NCBI GenBank assembly: GCA_029260055.1
Contig: JAJDDX010000500.1
Span: 119,467 to 183,466, forward strand
Direction of reading: 5' to 3'
DNA: 64,000 bases
Origin: Phycisphaerae bacterium
GTDB lineage: Bacteria > Planctomycetota > Phycisphaerae > UBA1845
Position numbers and translations under genes: made by a program. Below, piece by piece: positions 9,065-18,676 of the stretch; within the stretch, counting starts at the first letter, position 1; each line of letters opens with the position of its first letter. Below the pieces are notes generated by a model. That model was not told the origin of the DNA and did not search any database. It saw only the letters and a list, made by a program, of their open reading frames with translations.

Positions 9065-9095
9065 GTATCGCCACCCACGGCAGGGCCACGTATCG

Positions 9096-11801
9096 TCAGG
9101 CTGCCTTGGTAAGGTGACCCTTGATCTCACTGAGCAGACCTCCCAGCTCCCTCATACGCCTCACGGTGGTGGCATCGTTGGCGAGTAGCCGTTGAAGTTT
9201 ACTGTCTACCTTCCTGACATCATTCATCTTTCGGTCGAACGAACGCTCCCAGTCCCGGTGGTGAGAGCTGAGCATCTTGGCGAACTGACGCTCGACCAGC
9301 GGGTCACCGCGATGTCGGCGGCGCTCGGCCTCCGGGGCAGCCTTCTCCTGGGGCGGCGCGCCGTCCTCTGGCTCCTGCTGCTGCGTGGGAGGTGCTTCCT
9401 CTTCGCCGCCGCCGAGCTTGGCCACGCGGTTCTCCATCCGGGCCGCCTGGAGCTGCTCTTCCTCTCGCTCCTTCATCAGTGAGTGAGCCTCTTCGTCCGT
9501 AAACTTGAACAATGACGTGAGGATCCAGCGCGTCGAAACGCTCTCCTTCATGCGCTCGGCGAGGTCGGCCGTGGCGCTCATGACCTCTAGCTTCGCCAGC
9601 TCCATGATGGCGCTCGGGACGCTCATCCGGACCTCGTAATCGTGGGCATCGGGATTCTCAGCACCCCTGGCCACAAGGTGGATACGGCACGCCTTGCGGT
9701 AACCCATCTGCATCTCAGACTGGATGCGCATGACGGTCCGCGCGAAACGGATGTCTTCGCTGGACAGCGAGCCACGGGTCGCCTCTCCGCCATAGCCCAT
9801 GTAGGGCTTCGGAACCTTCAGGGCCGCGACCAGCTTGTCCCGGTGGTACTCCAGCGAGTCCGTCTCCGCGTAGTCCGGCCCCTGGAGGACCTCGATGCGG
9901 GTGCTGTCCTTGCCGCCGCGGGACGGGACGAAGAAGTCCTCGTCGTGCGCGAGCGGGTTGTAGCGCATGTCGAGCTTGCCCGTGGAGGGGTTCACGAACT
10001 TCTTCTTCACGAACTGATTCTTGACCCGGTTCACGTAGGCAAGGCCCCGCTCACCATCGAGTTCGCCGATGTCGACATAGAAGGCGTATCGCGAAGGAGC
10101 CCGGCTCAGCTTGTAGATGAGGAGCGCATCCTCCAGAAGAGCGAGCCTTTTCCAGATCCAGCGGGCCGGGTCGATGACCCCGTGGCCGTAGACCGACCTG
10201 AGGTGCTTGCCGCGGAGCCGCCAGTGAATCAGCTCCCAGTCTTCGAAGACCGTCAGCTCCCCCTGGCCCCTCGTGCGCTCGGAGTTCGTGCCGCGCTGCT
10301 TCGCGAGCTTGTAGAAGTCCTCCAGCGAGAGGTTGAACTCGCCGCGGGTGTCCTGGATGAATCCGAGGAGCTGGCCCTTGGGACCCTCAACCCGTCGACA
10401 GGTTGGCGGTGGGAGGAAGCTGATGCCCACGAGCCCCTGCTCGGAGACGAGGGCCTCGCCGTACCCGTTGCCGTACTTGCCCAGGGTCCGAGCCAGACCC
10501 CAGTTGTCGCTCTCGACCAAGAGCTGTTTGTGCAGCATGTGGTTCAGCTCTTTGGACGTGGAGTTGTCCGAGCTGGTCACCCAGACCGACTGGTTCCGCT
10601 CCATGTCGGGGATGGTTGCGTCGTCTGCATAAAGATCCAGGGCGGTGTTGTGAACCACCACCCCATGGCACACGAAGTTGTGGAACCCCGGCACATGCAG
10701 ATCGTACACCGCAGGACTCTCGTCGAGATGCTCGACACGAAGCACCCTGTGGTTGCCGCCGTCGCTGACCAGGTCGAACGCGACGGCCCTCCTCTTCGCC
10801 ATTGACCACGAAATCCCGAGGATCTCAGCCGCACCTGCAACCGTACCTCCCTCCGACAGGGCCGACTCCATCTTGGCTCGTGAAATGTCGATTCGGTTCG
10901 GCTGCGTATTGCCGCGCATCTTCTCGGCCTGCTGAAGGCGTCGTTCACCTGTCCATTCCGGAAAAAAACGGCTGTTGTCGATGTCCGCGATGTGGTGACC
11001 AGCATGTGTGGACCTGGTCTCGATCGACAGGTTCGACGGGTCGTTGTTGAGCTGGTCATGGTTCTCGTGATGAACCACCTGGTACTCGCCTCGTTCCACC
11101 GAGAGCATCTCCTCGGCCACCAGGTGATGGAGCCAGACCCATCGCTTTCCGTCGCTCGAACAGATCTCAGAATCCGCATGGGGCTGATGGATCTGCCAGT
11201 AGGGCGATGCCGAGGAGTCGTTCAACGACCTGAGCCTGAGGTTCCCTGGCATGAGCCGCTGACCCACCACGAGGTCTCCGGCCTCGATCCACTGCTCGTC
11301 CTTGGCCAGGAAGGGGTGGTCGGCTGTGCAGACAATCTGCTCCCCATTGTCGAGGGTGACCCGCACCATCGGCTTGTGGTGACCCTCAGGGGCCGACAAA
11401 AGGGCCGTGCCCTCGGCGGGCACCAGGGACCGCCGTTCCTTGTCGTAGGCGATGACGTGGAAGTTCTGGCCCACCATGTCACGGATCTGAACCCACCCAC
11501 GTTCCAGTGTGAAGACCGGCGAATCCCCGTGTAGACACGAAATCTCCGGGTATTCGTCCATCTCCTCGTAGTCCGAGAAACGGGCCTGGAGGTCCTGGTC
11601 AACGCGAAGGTGTTGGGCGAGGGAGTCGTACCCGAACTGAGAGGCGAGGTTGTAGGGGAGCCCGGCCCGCTCGGAGCTGGGCATCCCTCCTCTGCGGAGC
11701 TGCGCGGCTTGGACCTCGGGCGCGCGAGCGAAGAACGACCTGATGGCCGTGCCCATGCCCTGCGAGAACCCTTCCCAAAGACTCTTGTTCGTCGTTGCCA
11801 C
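9096..11801 (-). CDS. Portal protein, T4 gp20-like, interrupted by an intein
   Basis: The frame encodes 901 residues, about 604 after removal of a 297-residue intein (residues 89-385). The exteins join as EYPEIS-TALDLYADDAT, which matches T4-type portals (EIxxALDIYADE). The rest shows the gp20 pattern: FEDWELIHWRLRGK, VYGHGVIDPARWIWKRLALL, SRAPSRYAFYVDIGEL, LSSEDIRFARTVMRIQSEM. The portal is the dodecameric ring through which DNA is packaged and leaves the head. The stop lies 4 bases after the start region of nothing else; the terminase gene lies directly upstream with a 4-base gap, as a packaging operon. Splicing is needed for function. Confidence 0.92.
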   Translation of the reverse strand: MATTNKSLWEGFSQGMGTAIRSFFARAPEVQAAQLRRGGMPSSERAGLPYNLASQFGYDSLAQHLRVDQDLQARFSDYEEMDEYPEISCLHGDSPVFTLERGWVQIRDMVGQNFHVIAYDKERRSLVPAEGTALLSAPEGHHKPMVRVTLDNGEQIVCTADHPFLAKDEQWIEAGDLVVGQRLMPGNLRLRSLNDSSASPYWQIHQPHADSEICSSDGKRWVWLHHLVAEEMLSVERGEYQVVHHENHDQLNNDPSNLSIETRSTHAGHHIADIDNSRFFPEWTGERRLQQAEKMRGNTQPNRIDISRAKMESALSEGGTVAGAAEILGISWSMAKRRAVAFDLVSDGGNHRVLRVEHLDESPAVYDLHVPGFHNFVCHGVVVHNTALDLYADDATIPDMERNQSVWVTSSDNSTSKELNHMLHKQLLVESDNWGLARTLGKYGNGYGEALVSEQGLVGISFLPPPTCRRVEGPKGQLLGFIQDTRGEFNLSLEDFYKLAKQRGTNSERTRGQGELTVFEDWELIHWRLRGKHLRSVYGHGVIDPARWIWKRLALLEDALLIYKLSRAPSRYAFYVDIGELDGERGLAYVNRVKNQFVKKKFVNPSTGKLDMRYNPLAHDEDFFVPSRGGKDSTRIEVLQGPDYAETDSLEYHRDKLVAALKVPKPYMGYGGEATRGSLSSEDIRFARTVMRIQSEMQMGYRKACRIHLVARGAENPDAHDYEVRMSVPSAIMELAKLEVMSATADLAERMKESVSTRWILTSLFKFTDEEAHSLMKEREEEQLQAARMENRVAKLGGGEEEAPPTQQQEPEDGAPPQEKAAPEAERRRHRGDPLVERQFAKMLSSHHRDWERSFDRKMNDVRKVDSKLQRLLANDATTVRRMRELGGLLSEIKGHLTKAA
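10647..11537 (-). other. Intein in portal, with HNH-type endonuclease
   Basis: 297 residues from Cys (block A: CLHGDSPVFTLERGWVQIRD) to His-Asn (VCHGVVVHN) followed by Thr as +1 residue. Block B is VCTADHPF. The core holds an HNH-like homing endonuclease, YQVVHHENHDQLNNDPSNL, then HAGHH, and a helix-turn-helix-like segment (AGAAEILGISWSMAKRRAV) that could bind DNA. Both splice ends look intact. Confidence 0.9.
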
Positions 11802-11805
11802 TCAG

Positions 11806-14800
11806 CTACCCCTTGATGAAGGGCATCGGCCCATCCACATCGAAAGACGGTCCGCCCATATTGCCTTGGGGACCCTCCTTCCTACCACTCTTGTCAGAAA
11901 CCAACACCTTCCCCCCGCTGACCCACGAGTGATCAGCCTTGTCGGCCGCCACCGTAGCGTTCGTCAATCCGAGCATGGGGGGCACCGGCCGGCCCGGCAT
12001 CCGCTGTATCAGGGAAAAGGTCACGCCGGCCAGGGCATCGGCCACATCCTTGGATCCAGGGACCTGCACTCCGTCGGGTCCGGTCATCCTCTTGGGGTGA
12101 TCGATCTTCACCCTGCCCGAGGTGCGAGGAACCCTCTGGAGGTTCCGCAGCTCAGCCTGCAACCACGGGTGGTGGTGGATCCTGGTCCGACCCTCGTAGA
12201 TGGCGTCCTTGAGGACGTCGTAGGCGTCGGTGGTCTTGTCGACGGAGACGATCTCGGCCTCGACCCCTCGCTTCCTGAGCTGCTGGAGCGAGTCCGCGCT
12301 CTGGTACTGGTCCATCGAGACGTACCCGATATTGAAGCCGTGACCCATGAACTGGTAGAGGATCGACCGCACGTCCGAGAGCATAATCTCGTCGCCGGGC
12401 GGGGGCTTGATGCGGAGGATGAGGTCGGTCTCGGTGACCGGCGCCAGCTCCTCGTACTCCTCGCCGAACGGGTCCTTGCGAACCACCTCGGTCCAGTGGG
12501 CCACGTGGGAGATGACAAGCCCTGTGCAGTCGCCCGTGAGCGAGGAGTCCCAGTGGGCATACCGGACGGCGTTCGGGTGCCTGATGGGCCTCCACGCCTC
12601 CTCCGTGGCCCCTCCCGGAAGGCGCCTCTCGTAGGAGTTCGCTATGGCCGCCCACCGGATGTAGAGCGGCGAGTTCGCGATCCAGGTGTGCTGGTTCTCT
12701 TCGCCGCCCTCGCCGCCGAGGGGGTTGACCAGCTCGGCATGGTCCGACGCCTCGTAGATCTTGTCGGTGCGGGTCATGAACGGGGTGACCGCCTCGGTGG
12801 CGATGCCCGCGATCTCTCGGATGGCGTTGTCGAGGTCGCGCTCGAACTCGGTGCGGTAGTCCTCGGGGACCGTCACGACCTGGAGCCCCATCTCGCGCCA
12901 GCGGTTCAACTCCTCCTCGGGGGTGTCGCCCGCGAGGATGCGGCTCTGGACCCGCTCGTTCCCCGCGACGACCACGAAGCGCTCGGGGCTGAAGATCTCA
13001 GGGGGCTTCACGTCCCAGGTCGAGTATTCGCGGACAAAGAAGTGAGGGTCGTCGGACTCCTTCGCCTGCTTGATGCGCTTCTCGATGAACGCTGTCGGCC
13101 GCTCCTTCGAGCTGACCGTGATGAGCGCTCCGGGGAGCCGTCCGACACGCTGGAAGCGCGACTTCATGCGGCGGATGATGCTCTTGTGGATCTTCTCGCC
13201 GAGGTCCTCGACGATGACGTGCCCACGACCGTCGATGATGGACTGCTCGCCCATGAAGCTCGACTCGTCGATGAACCCGCTGAAGACGTTGAGCCCGATG
13301 ATGGCCGTCGATCGCGTCGAACCCGCCACGACCCAAACGCGGCTGGGGAACTGAATCTCCAGGGAACTGGGCGCGTACCGGAGGTGCTTGAAGTTCTCTT
13401 TGAAGTACGGGGAGTGCTCGATCTTCCCCATCAGCTCTTGGATGGCGACGCGCCGCGCGACCTTCTCCGAGGGGGCGAGCATGGCCAGGTAGATGGCTGA
13501 CCCGTCGCTGATGCCGTAGGCGCCCTGGGGGTTCGCCAGGCAGCTCATCTGGTAGAGCACGTAGGACATCGCCGTCGTGGCGAAGTAGCTGTTGTGGACA
13601 ACAGGCCCGCCGTTGATGACCATGTTTTGGGTCTCTGGGACGCTAATCTCGTACACGTCCTGCTCACCCGTCGACTCAATGGTCGCAACCCTCTCCCACA
13701 CCACGTCCTCCGCCATCGTGACGTATCTGTAGAACCTCCCCCGGTAGCCCGTGGCTTCACAGAGACGGCAGAACTTCTGGGTCCCCAGATAAGACCCCTT
13801 GGCGAGCGATCCCAACCTCAGCCACTCCTGGTTGCTCCACGGGCCCGTCTCTCGCCGGATCTCCTTCAACTCCTCGATGGTGATCGGAACCACATCCCAG
13901 TTGGGATTGGATTTGACCTTCAATGCCTGATCTCGAAGCTCCTGACACTTGGACTCCTTGCCGGGTATGTCGCCGACAGCATCGAGAAACAGGAGTTGGC
14001 TCGTTGCATCGGCAATCTGGAGGCGCCAGGCGTCATGGAACACCCCATCCTTTTTTGCCCTTTTGGGCTGGTAGGACTTCCTGGCCACCACCCCAAACCG
14101 TCGCAAAAGGGCCTGGATATCGTCGATGAGCCCCTCGGACGCGAGAGCGATCTCGATCTTCCTCGGAGACCTCGTGTAGACGTTTCCGTCGGTGAAGAGC
14201 CACCGGAGGAAGATGGCTAGCTGGTCATCCGGCAGCCCATAAAACCTCGCCGGTACCCTCTTGCAGGTGGAGTTGCAGTCGATGTCGATGGACCTGATCC
14301 ACGACAACAACCCCTTGAGATAGACGTAGTGGGCACCCCCCTCAAACACATCTCGACCCACACCGTCCCACCCATCAATCTCGGATGCCGCATCGATCAC
14401 GGATTCCACCAGACGACGGTCACCTTTGACGTATCCGGCCTGGTTGTGCCCGAGCCCAGATCCATCTGCGATGAGAGCTGCTGCCACAAGCACCTCTGCA
14501 TCAGATATCCAGCGCCTCCAGCGCCCCATAGATGGCGCAGGTACGCGGCGGGCCACCGCGACCAGGTCACCCGACCTCAGGGTCTCCAGGGCCTCCCAGC
14601 CACCAGGAACACGTATCCGATGGTCAAGGCTGACCTCGATCCACTGACCCGAGGCGAGCGTCATCTTCGCGCAGACTTTCCTCCCGGTCTTCCACACCTG
14701 CCCGATCGCTTTTCCATCCACCCTTCCATCGTCCGTGAGCGACGCTATCGAAATGCCTGCTTGCTCCGCCACACTCCGCCTGGTACCACTGCCCAAATCC

Positions 14801-15168
14801 ACGTAAGTAGTTGAAATCGCGGCGCTTTTGCCCCAGCCGATGGACCCACCGAGGGCGGCCTCGTGGTAGTTGCCCTCGAACAGCTCGACCATGTCGTCCT
14901 TGAGGGCCGGCCATAGGGTCTGTCCGATGTGCCCCAGGTAGTAGGGGTCGTTGAGGAACTCCTCGACCGAGACCGGGCTCACCTTGTAATCGACGTCGAC
15001 TACCTGGTTCCACTCGGCGTGAAACCCTCCGCCGAGCTTCTCCAGGGCCTCCAGGACCGCCAGCTTCTCTTCGGGCGGGAGGTGGTGGATCTCCTTGAGC
15101 AGAAGCTCGTGGTCCTCCTCGGAAGTTCTTATGGACCGGGGGCGACCGCCCTGTTCGATGATGGCCAC
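11806..15168 (-). CDS. Large terminase subunit interrupted by an intein
   Basis: The frame encodes 1,120 residues, about 708 after removal of a 412-residue intein. Exteins join to restore the Walker A motif GGSIGWGK-S followed by YFATTAMSYVLY. Walker B reads GFIDESSF. The C-terminal RNase H-like nuclease has the expected acidic residues in HWDSSLTGD, SMDQYQSAD and KDVADALAG. The protein is the packaging motor: it hydrolyses ATP to push DNA through the portal and cuts the concatemer. It lies between the TerS candidate and the portal in a tight operon. Spliced length is above T4 gp17 (610) but normal for such phages. Confidence 0.93.
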   Translation of the reverse strand: MAIIEQGGRPRSIRTSEEDHELLLKEIHHLPPEEKLAVLEALEKLGGGFHAEWNQVVDVDYKVSPVSVEEFLNDPYYLGHIGQTLWPALKDDMVELFEGNYHEAALGGSIGWGKSAAISTTYVDLGSGTRRSVAEQAGISIASLTDDGRVDGKAIGQVWKTGRKVCAKMTLASGQWIEVSLDHRIRVPGGWEALETLRSGDLVAVARRVPAPSMGRWRRWISDAEVLVAAALIADGSGLGHNQAGYVKGDRRLVESVIDAASEIDGWDGVGRDVFEGGAHYVYLKGLLSWIRSIDIDCNSTCKRVPARFYGLPDDQLAIFLRWLFTDGNVYTRSPRKIEIALASEGLIDDIQALLRRFGVVARKSYQPKRAKKDGVFHDAWRLQIADATSQLLFLDAVGDIPGKESKCQELRDQALKVKSNPNWDVVPITIEELKEIRRETGPWSNQEWLRLGSLAKGSYLGTQKFCRLCEATGYRGRFYRYVTMAEDVVWERVATIESTGEQDVYEISVPETQNMVINGGPVVHNSYFATTAMSYVLYQMSCLANPQGAYGISDGSAIYLAMLAPSEKVARRVAIQELMGKIEHSPYFKENFKHLRYAPSSLEIQFPSRVWVVAGSTRSTAIIGLNVFSGFIDESSFMGEQSIIDGRGHVIVEDLGEKIHKSIIRRMKSRFQRVGRLPGALITVSSKERPTAFIEKRIKQAKESDDPHFFVREYSTWDVKPPEIFSPERFVVVAGNERVQSRILAGDTPEEELNRWREMGLQVVTVPEDYRTEFERDLDNAIREIAGIATEAVTPFMTRTDKIYEASDHAELVNPLGGEGGEENQHTWIANSPLYIRWAAIANSYERRLPGGATEEAWRPIRHPNAVRYAHWDSSLTGDCTGLVISHVAHWTEVVRKDPFGEEYEELAPVTETDLILRIKPPPGDEIMLSDVRSILYQFMGHGFNIGYVSMDQYQSADSLQQLRKRGVEAEIVSVDKTTDAYDVLKDAIYEGRTRIHHHPWLQAELRNLQRVPRTSGRVKIDHPKRMTGPDGVQVPGSKDVADALAGVTFSLIQRMPGRPVPPMLGLTNATVAADKADHSWVSGGKVLVSDKSGRKEGPQGNMGGPSFDVDGPMPFIKG
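13591..14826 (-). other. Intein in the terminase P-loop, LAGLIDADG type
   Basis: 412 residues. The most economical junction is GWGK|SAAISTTYVDLGSGTRR at the N side and PVVHN|SYFATT at the C side, so the intein begins with Ser (not Cys) and the +1 residue is the Walker A Ser. Starts at Ala two or three residues later are possible alternatives. Block B reads VSLDHRI. Two LAGLIDADG helices are visible: LVAAALIADGSG and AIFLRWLFTDGNV, both with Asp, so the endonuclease may be active. Confidence 0.85.
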
Positions 15169-15171
15169 GAG

Positions 15172-15897
15172 CTAGCTTGCCTCGCGTTCGCGATCATCCT
15201 CTCCGGACTTGGGCTCCCCGACGCCTTCCGACCCCATACGCTGGAGCCTTTCGACGATGCTGATGACGCGACGTCGCGAGTCGGGCCTGCTGAGCACCCG
15301 GGCCGTCTCCTGCGAGTAGCCCTTCAGGTCTCGGATGTCCTTGGTCTTGGTCCCGAGCCCCGCCTTCTCCTTGGCGGTGATGCGCTTCATGAGGATGTCG
15401 GCCGCGACCGCCAGCTCATGCCCAGCCTTGTCACTGAATGCCCCAACACTGTGTTCGAGGGTGACGAGCCGATCGATACGGTCCCGCTGGGTAAGGTAGA
15501 GGGCCTCCAGCTCGATAACCTCCTCGATGCCACCCTTGGTCCGCTTGTATGCCCCCCGGGCAAGCACCGACGGTTTGGCCGGCCCGTCGTCGTCATCATA
15601 GTCCACGACGCGCCCGGTCTCGAACCAGTCCTCCTCGACCCCTTCGCCATCATGACCCTCATACTCGTGGACGTCCGGGTCGAACCTCAGATCGTTGAGG
15701 AGCCTCGTCTTCTGCTTGGCCAGTGCGTTGGTCAGCGCCTTGTGGGTCACGTCTTCCATGGAGGTCTGATCCTCCTGGATGAAGTGAGCCACTTGCGAAG
15801 CAGGGACCCCCTCCTTGAGCATCGTGTTGACGGTCTTCACGAAGGCAAGGTTCGCGATTCGCTGCGAGATCGTTGGTTTTCCGGCTCCTCGGGACAT
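15172..15897 (-). CDS. Probable small terminase subunit
   Basis: 241 residues from MSRGAGKPTISQRIANLAFV; AAGGTGGAG precedes this ATG. Residues 10-45 (ISQRIANLAFVKTVNTMLKEG, then PASQVAHFIQED) look like a DNA-binding helix-turn-helix. The middle is acidic, and the C-terminal half is helical, as in TerS oligomers. It lies 3 bases upstream of the large terminase, the usual TerS place. TerS proteins diverge quickly, so the call rests on position and the helix-turn-helix. Confidence 0.55.
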   Translation of the reverse strand: MSRGAGKPTISQRIANLAFVKTVNTMLKEGVPASQVAHFIQEDQTSMEDVTHKALTNALAKQKTRLLNDLRFDPDVHEYEGHDGEGVEEDWFETGRVVDYDDDDGPAKPSVLARGAYKRTKGGIEEVIELEALYLTQRDRIDRLVTLEHSVGAFSDKAGHELAVAADILMKRITAKEKAGLGTKTKDIRDLKGYSQETARVLSRPDSRRRVISIVERLQRMGSEGVGEPKSGEDDREREAS

Positions 15898-15948
15898 ATT
15901 CTCCACCTTGGGCGAGTCAAAGTGACCCGTCAAGAAAGCATAGCCGAG

Positions 15949-15964
15949 GTGCAGACGACTGCAC
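15949..15964. repeat. Palindrome copy 2 (imperfect)
   Basis: GTGCAGACGACTGCAC, with the outer six bases each side symmetric and one centre change from copy 1. It is intergenic, between the TerS candidate start and the upstream gene's stop. Confidence 0.55.
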
Positions 15965-15976
15965 AGGCCCATGACA

Positions 15977-16219
15977 CTACGTGGATACGAGGACCTCAAG
16001 TCGGCCAGCGATGGCAGCCAACTCGGCCTTCATCTGTTCCATTGGAACGCCCCGGATCTGAATGACGCTCAGCCCCTCCGGAATGCCGCCCGGAAAAGCC
16101 TCGACCTCGTTGCCTTCGGGGTCGATGACCGTCGGCTTGTCGAGCAAGGTAATCCACGACGAGAGGTGGTTCCGTAGGGTCTTCAGTTCCTCCAGGGCGA
16201 ACTCACGCGAAACCTGCAT
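15977..16219 (-). CDS. Small conserved-looking protein, unknown
   Basis: 80 residues, MQVSREFALEELKTLRNHLS and onward, with an N-terminal amphipathic helix and a possible beta hairpin (VIDPEGNEVEAFPGGI). The ATG abuts the stop of the upstream gene with no gap, so it is probably coupled. Function unknown. Confidence 0.5.
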   Translation of the reverse strand: MQVSREFALEELKTLRNHLSSWITLLDKPTVIDPEGNEVEAFPGGIPEGLSVIQIRGVPMEQMKAELAAIAGRLEVLVST

Positions 16220-17278
16220 CTACCCTTCCTCGTCCTCAGCAGAGAAGTCGTCGACCGTTTCCTGGCCGAAGACGACATCGTTGGTCTCTTCGTCGAGGGC
16301 CACAATCTTGACCCCCAGGGAACGCTCCACGGACCGTAACATCTCGAACCGGAAGTTGGCCCGGTGCTTGACCTTCGACTCCCTCACGGAGCCGTTGTAG
16401 CTCGCGATGAACGAGGTACTGATGTGGTCGAGCAGCATCCCGCCCGCGTCTCGATTCTTCTCCTTATTCTGCCTCGATTCCCCATCGTCGATGAGGTCGT
16501 TCGCGAGACTCATCGCCAGCTCAACGTTCCCCTTCTGGTCGTCGGAAACCTTCACGGTGAAATTGTGCCGGCGGAGCCTCGGCTCATCGTCGGAGACCGG
16601 GTCGGCACCCTGGCGCTCGTCGTCGAGCGGTCGGTGGACGACGGTGCCGGGAGGCGGGTCCGCGTCCCTCTCGCCCTCGGTGTAGAGGGCGTTGCCTTTG
16701 CGGGCCTCCGCGTCCGCGTGGCGCTCGGCGGCCTCGTTGTCCTCGTTGGTCTGGGTGACACGCCCAGTGGCCCGCTCCTTCTTCCGGTCGGCCTTCGCTT
16801 TCTTCGCGAGCCGCGCCTCGTCCTCCAACTTCTTCACTGGCATAACGGCGGCCTTCTCGACCCAAACATCGACGTTCTTAGCGTCGACCACCTCAACGAG
16901 CGCCGCCGCCTTCGACCAGCCCAGCTCTCGGACCTTGTCGAAGACCTGCTTGTTGCCCAGCTCCAGGGCGAAGTAGCGGTAGATGCGCATGAGGTACATC
17001 GCCTTGCGCCAGGCAAACGTGACCTCCCCGTCCACGTAGTCCCCGAAGCTGTCGTAGCCCCAGAGCTGATACAGCGCTTCCTTCTGGACGTGATAGAGAT
17101 GTCGTCCCAACTCGAAGTAGCTAGAGGCCACCGCATCACGCAGTTCGATGATGCGTTTGCGGACAAGATCTGCTTGGACCTCCCTGTCCCCCAAAACCTC
17201 CGGCTCGACGTATGCGCTCCCACTGACCGAGGCCAGGTTGCTCACATTGACTTCGGCTTCACCTTCGACTTTTGCCAT
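16220..17278 (-). CDS. Unknown protein with DUF3102-like N-terminal helices
   Basis: 352 residues. Residues 35-110 (IIELRDAVASSYFELGRHLY, then LWGYDSFGDYVDGEVTFAWR and YLMRIYRYFA) resemble the DUF3102-type segment: a 'shared early helix, GYxSFxxYVExE, helix' pattern seen in phage and plasmid DNA-binding proteins. The middle is charged and disordered. The C-terminal part is mixed. The start (CAGGAGCT then ATG) overlaps the RuvC-like gene end by 37 bases. A DNA-binding or packaging accessory role is only inference. Confidence 0.55.
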   Translation of the reverse strand: MAKVEGEAEVNVSNLASVSGSAYVEPEVLGDREVQADLVRKRIIELRDAVASSYFELGRHLYHVQKEALYQLWGYDSFGDYVDGEVTFAWRKAMYLMRIYRYFALELGNKQVFDKVRELGWSKAAALVEVVDAKNVDVWVEKAAVMPVKKLEDEARLAKKAKADRKKERATGRVTQTNEDNEAAERHADAEARKGNALYTEGERDADPPPGTVVHRPLDDERQGADPVSDDEPRLRRHNFTVKVSDDQKGNVELAMSLANDLIDDGESRQNKEKNRDAGGMLLDHISTSFIASYNGSVRESKVKHRANFRFEMLRSVERSLGVKIVALDEETNDVVFGQETVDDFSAEDEEG

Positions 17279-17787
17279 AGCTCCTGAATCTCCTTCTCCT
17301 TCGCCACTACCCAGTCGAACGTGTATCTCGCGACCACGGCCGCGTCCGCTTCATGGTCATTGGCGACGTCTATTTCGAGCCCCTCTCGGACGGCCTCTGT
17401 GATGACCTCCTTCGAGAGTCGGCCACCATACCCGAGTACGTGTTTTCGCGCAGCCCCCGGTGCAACTACTTCCGCAACCAGCTTGCAGGCCAGGTAAAGC
17501 TGGGTCTTCAACGCCCCGGCCACCTCCCCGATCTGGTGGGCCTGCCACTTGGCGTCGTGGGCGAACCCCTCGATCCCCACGTGCATGACCTTGAAGTCTT
17601 TGATGACCTGGATGATCTCGTTGCAGATGCCGAGGAGCCGCTGGACAATCTCGGCCTGGGCGATCGGAGGGTCGCCCTTCTTCCGTCCGGAGAAGACGTA
17701 GTCGATGGTCATCGTCCGCATCACCACCCCCGTCTTTGTGAGAACGCACAGTCCCGTGTGCTGAAGCGAGAGGTCAATCCCCAGCAC
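17242..17787 (-). CDS. RuvC-like Holliday junction resolvase
   Basis: 181 residues with GTG start, overlapping the upstream nuclease gene by 14 bases; GGAGGT lies 11 bases before. Motifs of the RuvC RNase H-like fold are clear: VLGIDLSLQHTGLCV (first Asp), VGIEGFAHDAKWQAHQIGEV (Glu), and NDHEADAAVVARYTF (final acidic pair), with PGAARKHVLGYGGRLSKE before it. Such enzymes cut branched DNA made by recombination-dependent replication; in T4 the unrelated gp49 does this. It sits with the Hjc-like nuclease, the RecB/Cas4-like nuclease and the recombinase. Confidence 0.82.
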   Translation of the reverse strand: MLGIDLSLQHTGLCVLTKTGVVMRTMTIDYVFSGRKKGDPPIAQAEIVQRLLGICNEIIQVIKDFKVMHVGIEGFAHDAKWQAHQIGEVAGALKTQLYLACKLVAEVVAPGAARKHVLGYGGRLSKEVITEAVREGLEIDVANDHEADAAVVARYTFDWVVAKEKEIQELWQKSKVKPKSM

Positions 17788-18676
17788 GGGACCGGAACAC
17801 CTCCAGTTCAATGCACTTGCAGTCGCCAAACGGGATTTTGCCGCCATATGGACAAGCCGGGATGGGTCGAAGGGGGTTTTTGAGCGCTTCACGGAGGCCA
17901 CGGATCTTCTCTTTCTCTTCGTGCATGAGCTGCGGATCGAAGGTGATGATGTGCTCTACCATCGCGTCCTCGAACTTCAGTGCGCCCGGGTCGAGATAGA
18001 TGAGTCGACCTCTCCGGATGTCGTAGGCGTCCATGTACCAATGAAGCTGCTTCACATCGTGCGGACGTGGCTCTCGGCGGACCCACTTGAGACTCTTCGT
18101 CGTCTTCAGGTCGAAAAACTCCAGGGAGTGGCCCGGCAGCATGAGGATGCCATCGACCGGCCCCCACACCTTCAGCTCGTAGTTCCTGGTCCATGGCTCA
18201 ACGTACTGGAAGGGGTCGAACTTGTTCGACTTATGGTCGCACGCCTTGCACACCTCAGGCATCGGGATCGCCGTCTCCGGCGTGACCAGGACGAACCCCC
18301 CGTGGTTCTCCTCCTTGGTTAGCTCTCGGGAGACGTGGAGCTTCGCGCACCGAGGGCACCGCCAGCCCCCATACATCCACCCGAGGGGACCGAGCCACAG
18401 CTCTTGGAAGATGCGGTGGATCGAGGTACCGCGGTCCATCCTCCACCGGGCCTCGATGTCGTACTCGTCGATGAGGTTGGTAATCCCCATGCGGTACGCC
18501 ATCACATGGAAGCGCGGGCAGTGGAGCGGAACCTTCGACGCGCCGAGCCAGTCGTCGGGACCGGGCATCTTCTTGTTCGGGTTGTAGACCGCCAGGTGCT
18601 CCGCGAGGATCCCGTGTAGGTAGTTGTGACCCTTGCGGATCTGGTCAATCTCTTCGATGACATCGCCGAAGCCCAT
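17774..18676 (-). CDS. PD-(D/E)XK exonuclease, RecB/Cas4-like
   Basis: 300 residues, starting MGFGDVIEEIDQIRKGHNYL with TGATG overlap to the upstream stop. The nuclease core reads RGTSIHRIFQELW (His), VWGPVDGILML (Asp), LEFFDLKTTKSLKW (the D-x-K of PD-(D/E)XK) and KQLHWYMDAY (QxxxY). Cys clusters CPRCAKLH, CKACDHK and the C-terminal CPYGGK then DCKC may hold zinc or an Fe-S cluster, as in AddB and Cas4 proteins. Likely trims DNA ends in recombination or replication. Confidence 0.8.
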   Translation of the reverse strand: MGFGDVIEEIDQIRKGHNYLHGILAEHLAVYNPNKKMPGPDDWLGASKVPLHCPRFHVMAYRMGITNLIDEYDIEARWRMDRGTSIHRIFQELWLGPLGWMYGGWRCPRCAKLHVSRELTKEENHGGFVLVTPETAIPMPEVCKACDHKSNKFDPFQYVEPWTRNYELKVWGPVDGILMLPGHSLEFFDLKTTKSLKWVRREPRPHDVKQLHWYMDAYDIRRGRLIYLDPGALKFEDAMVEHIITFDPQLMHEEKEKIRGLREALKNPLRPIPACPYGGKIPFGDCKCIELEVFRSRAGD

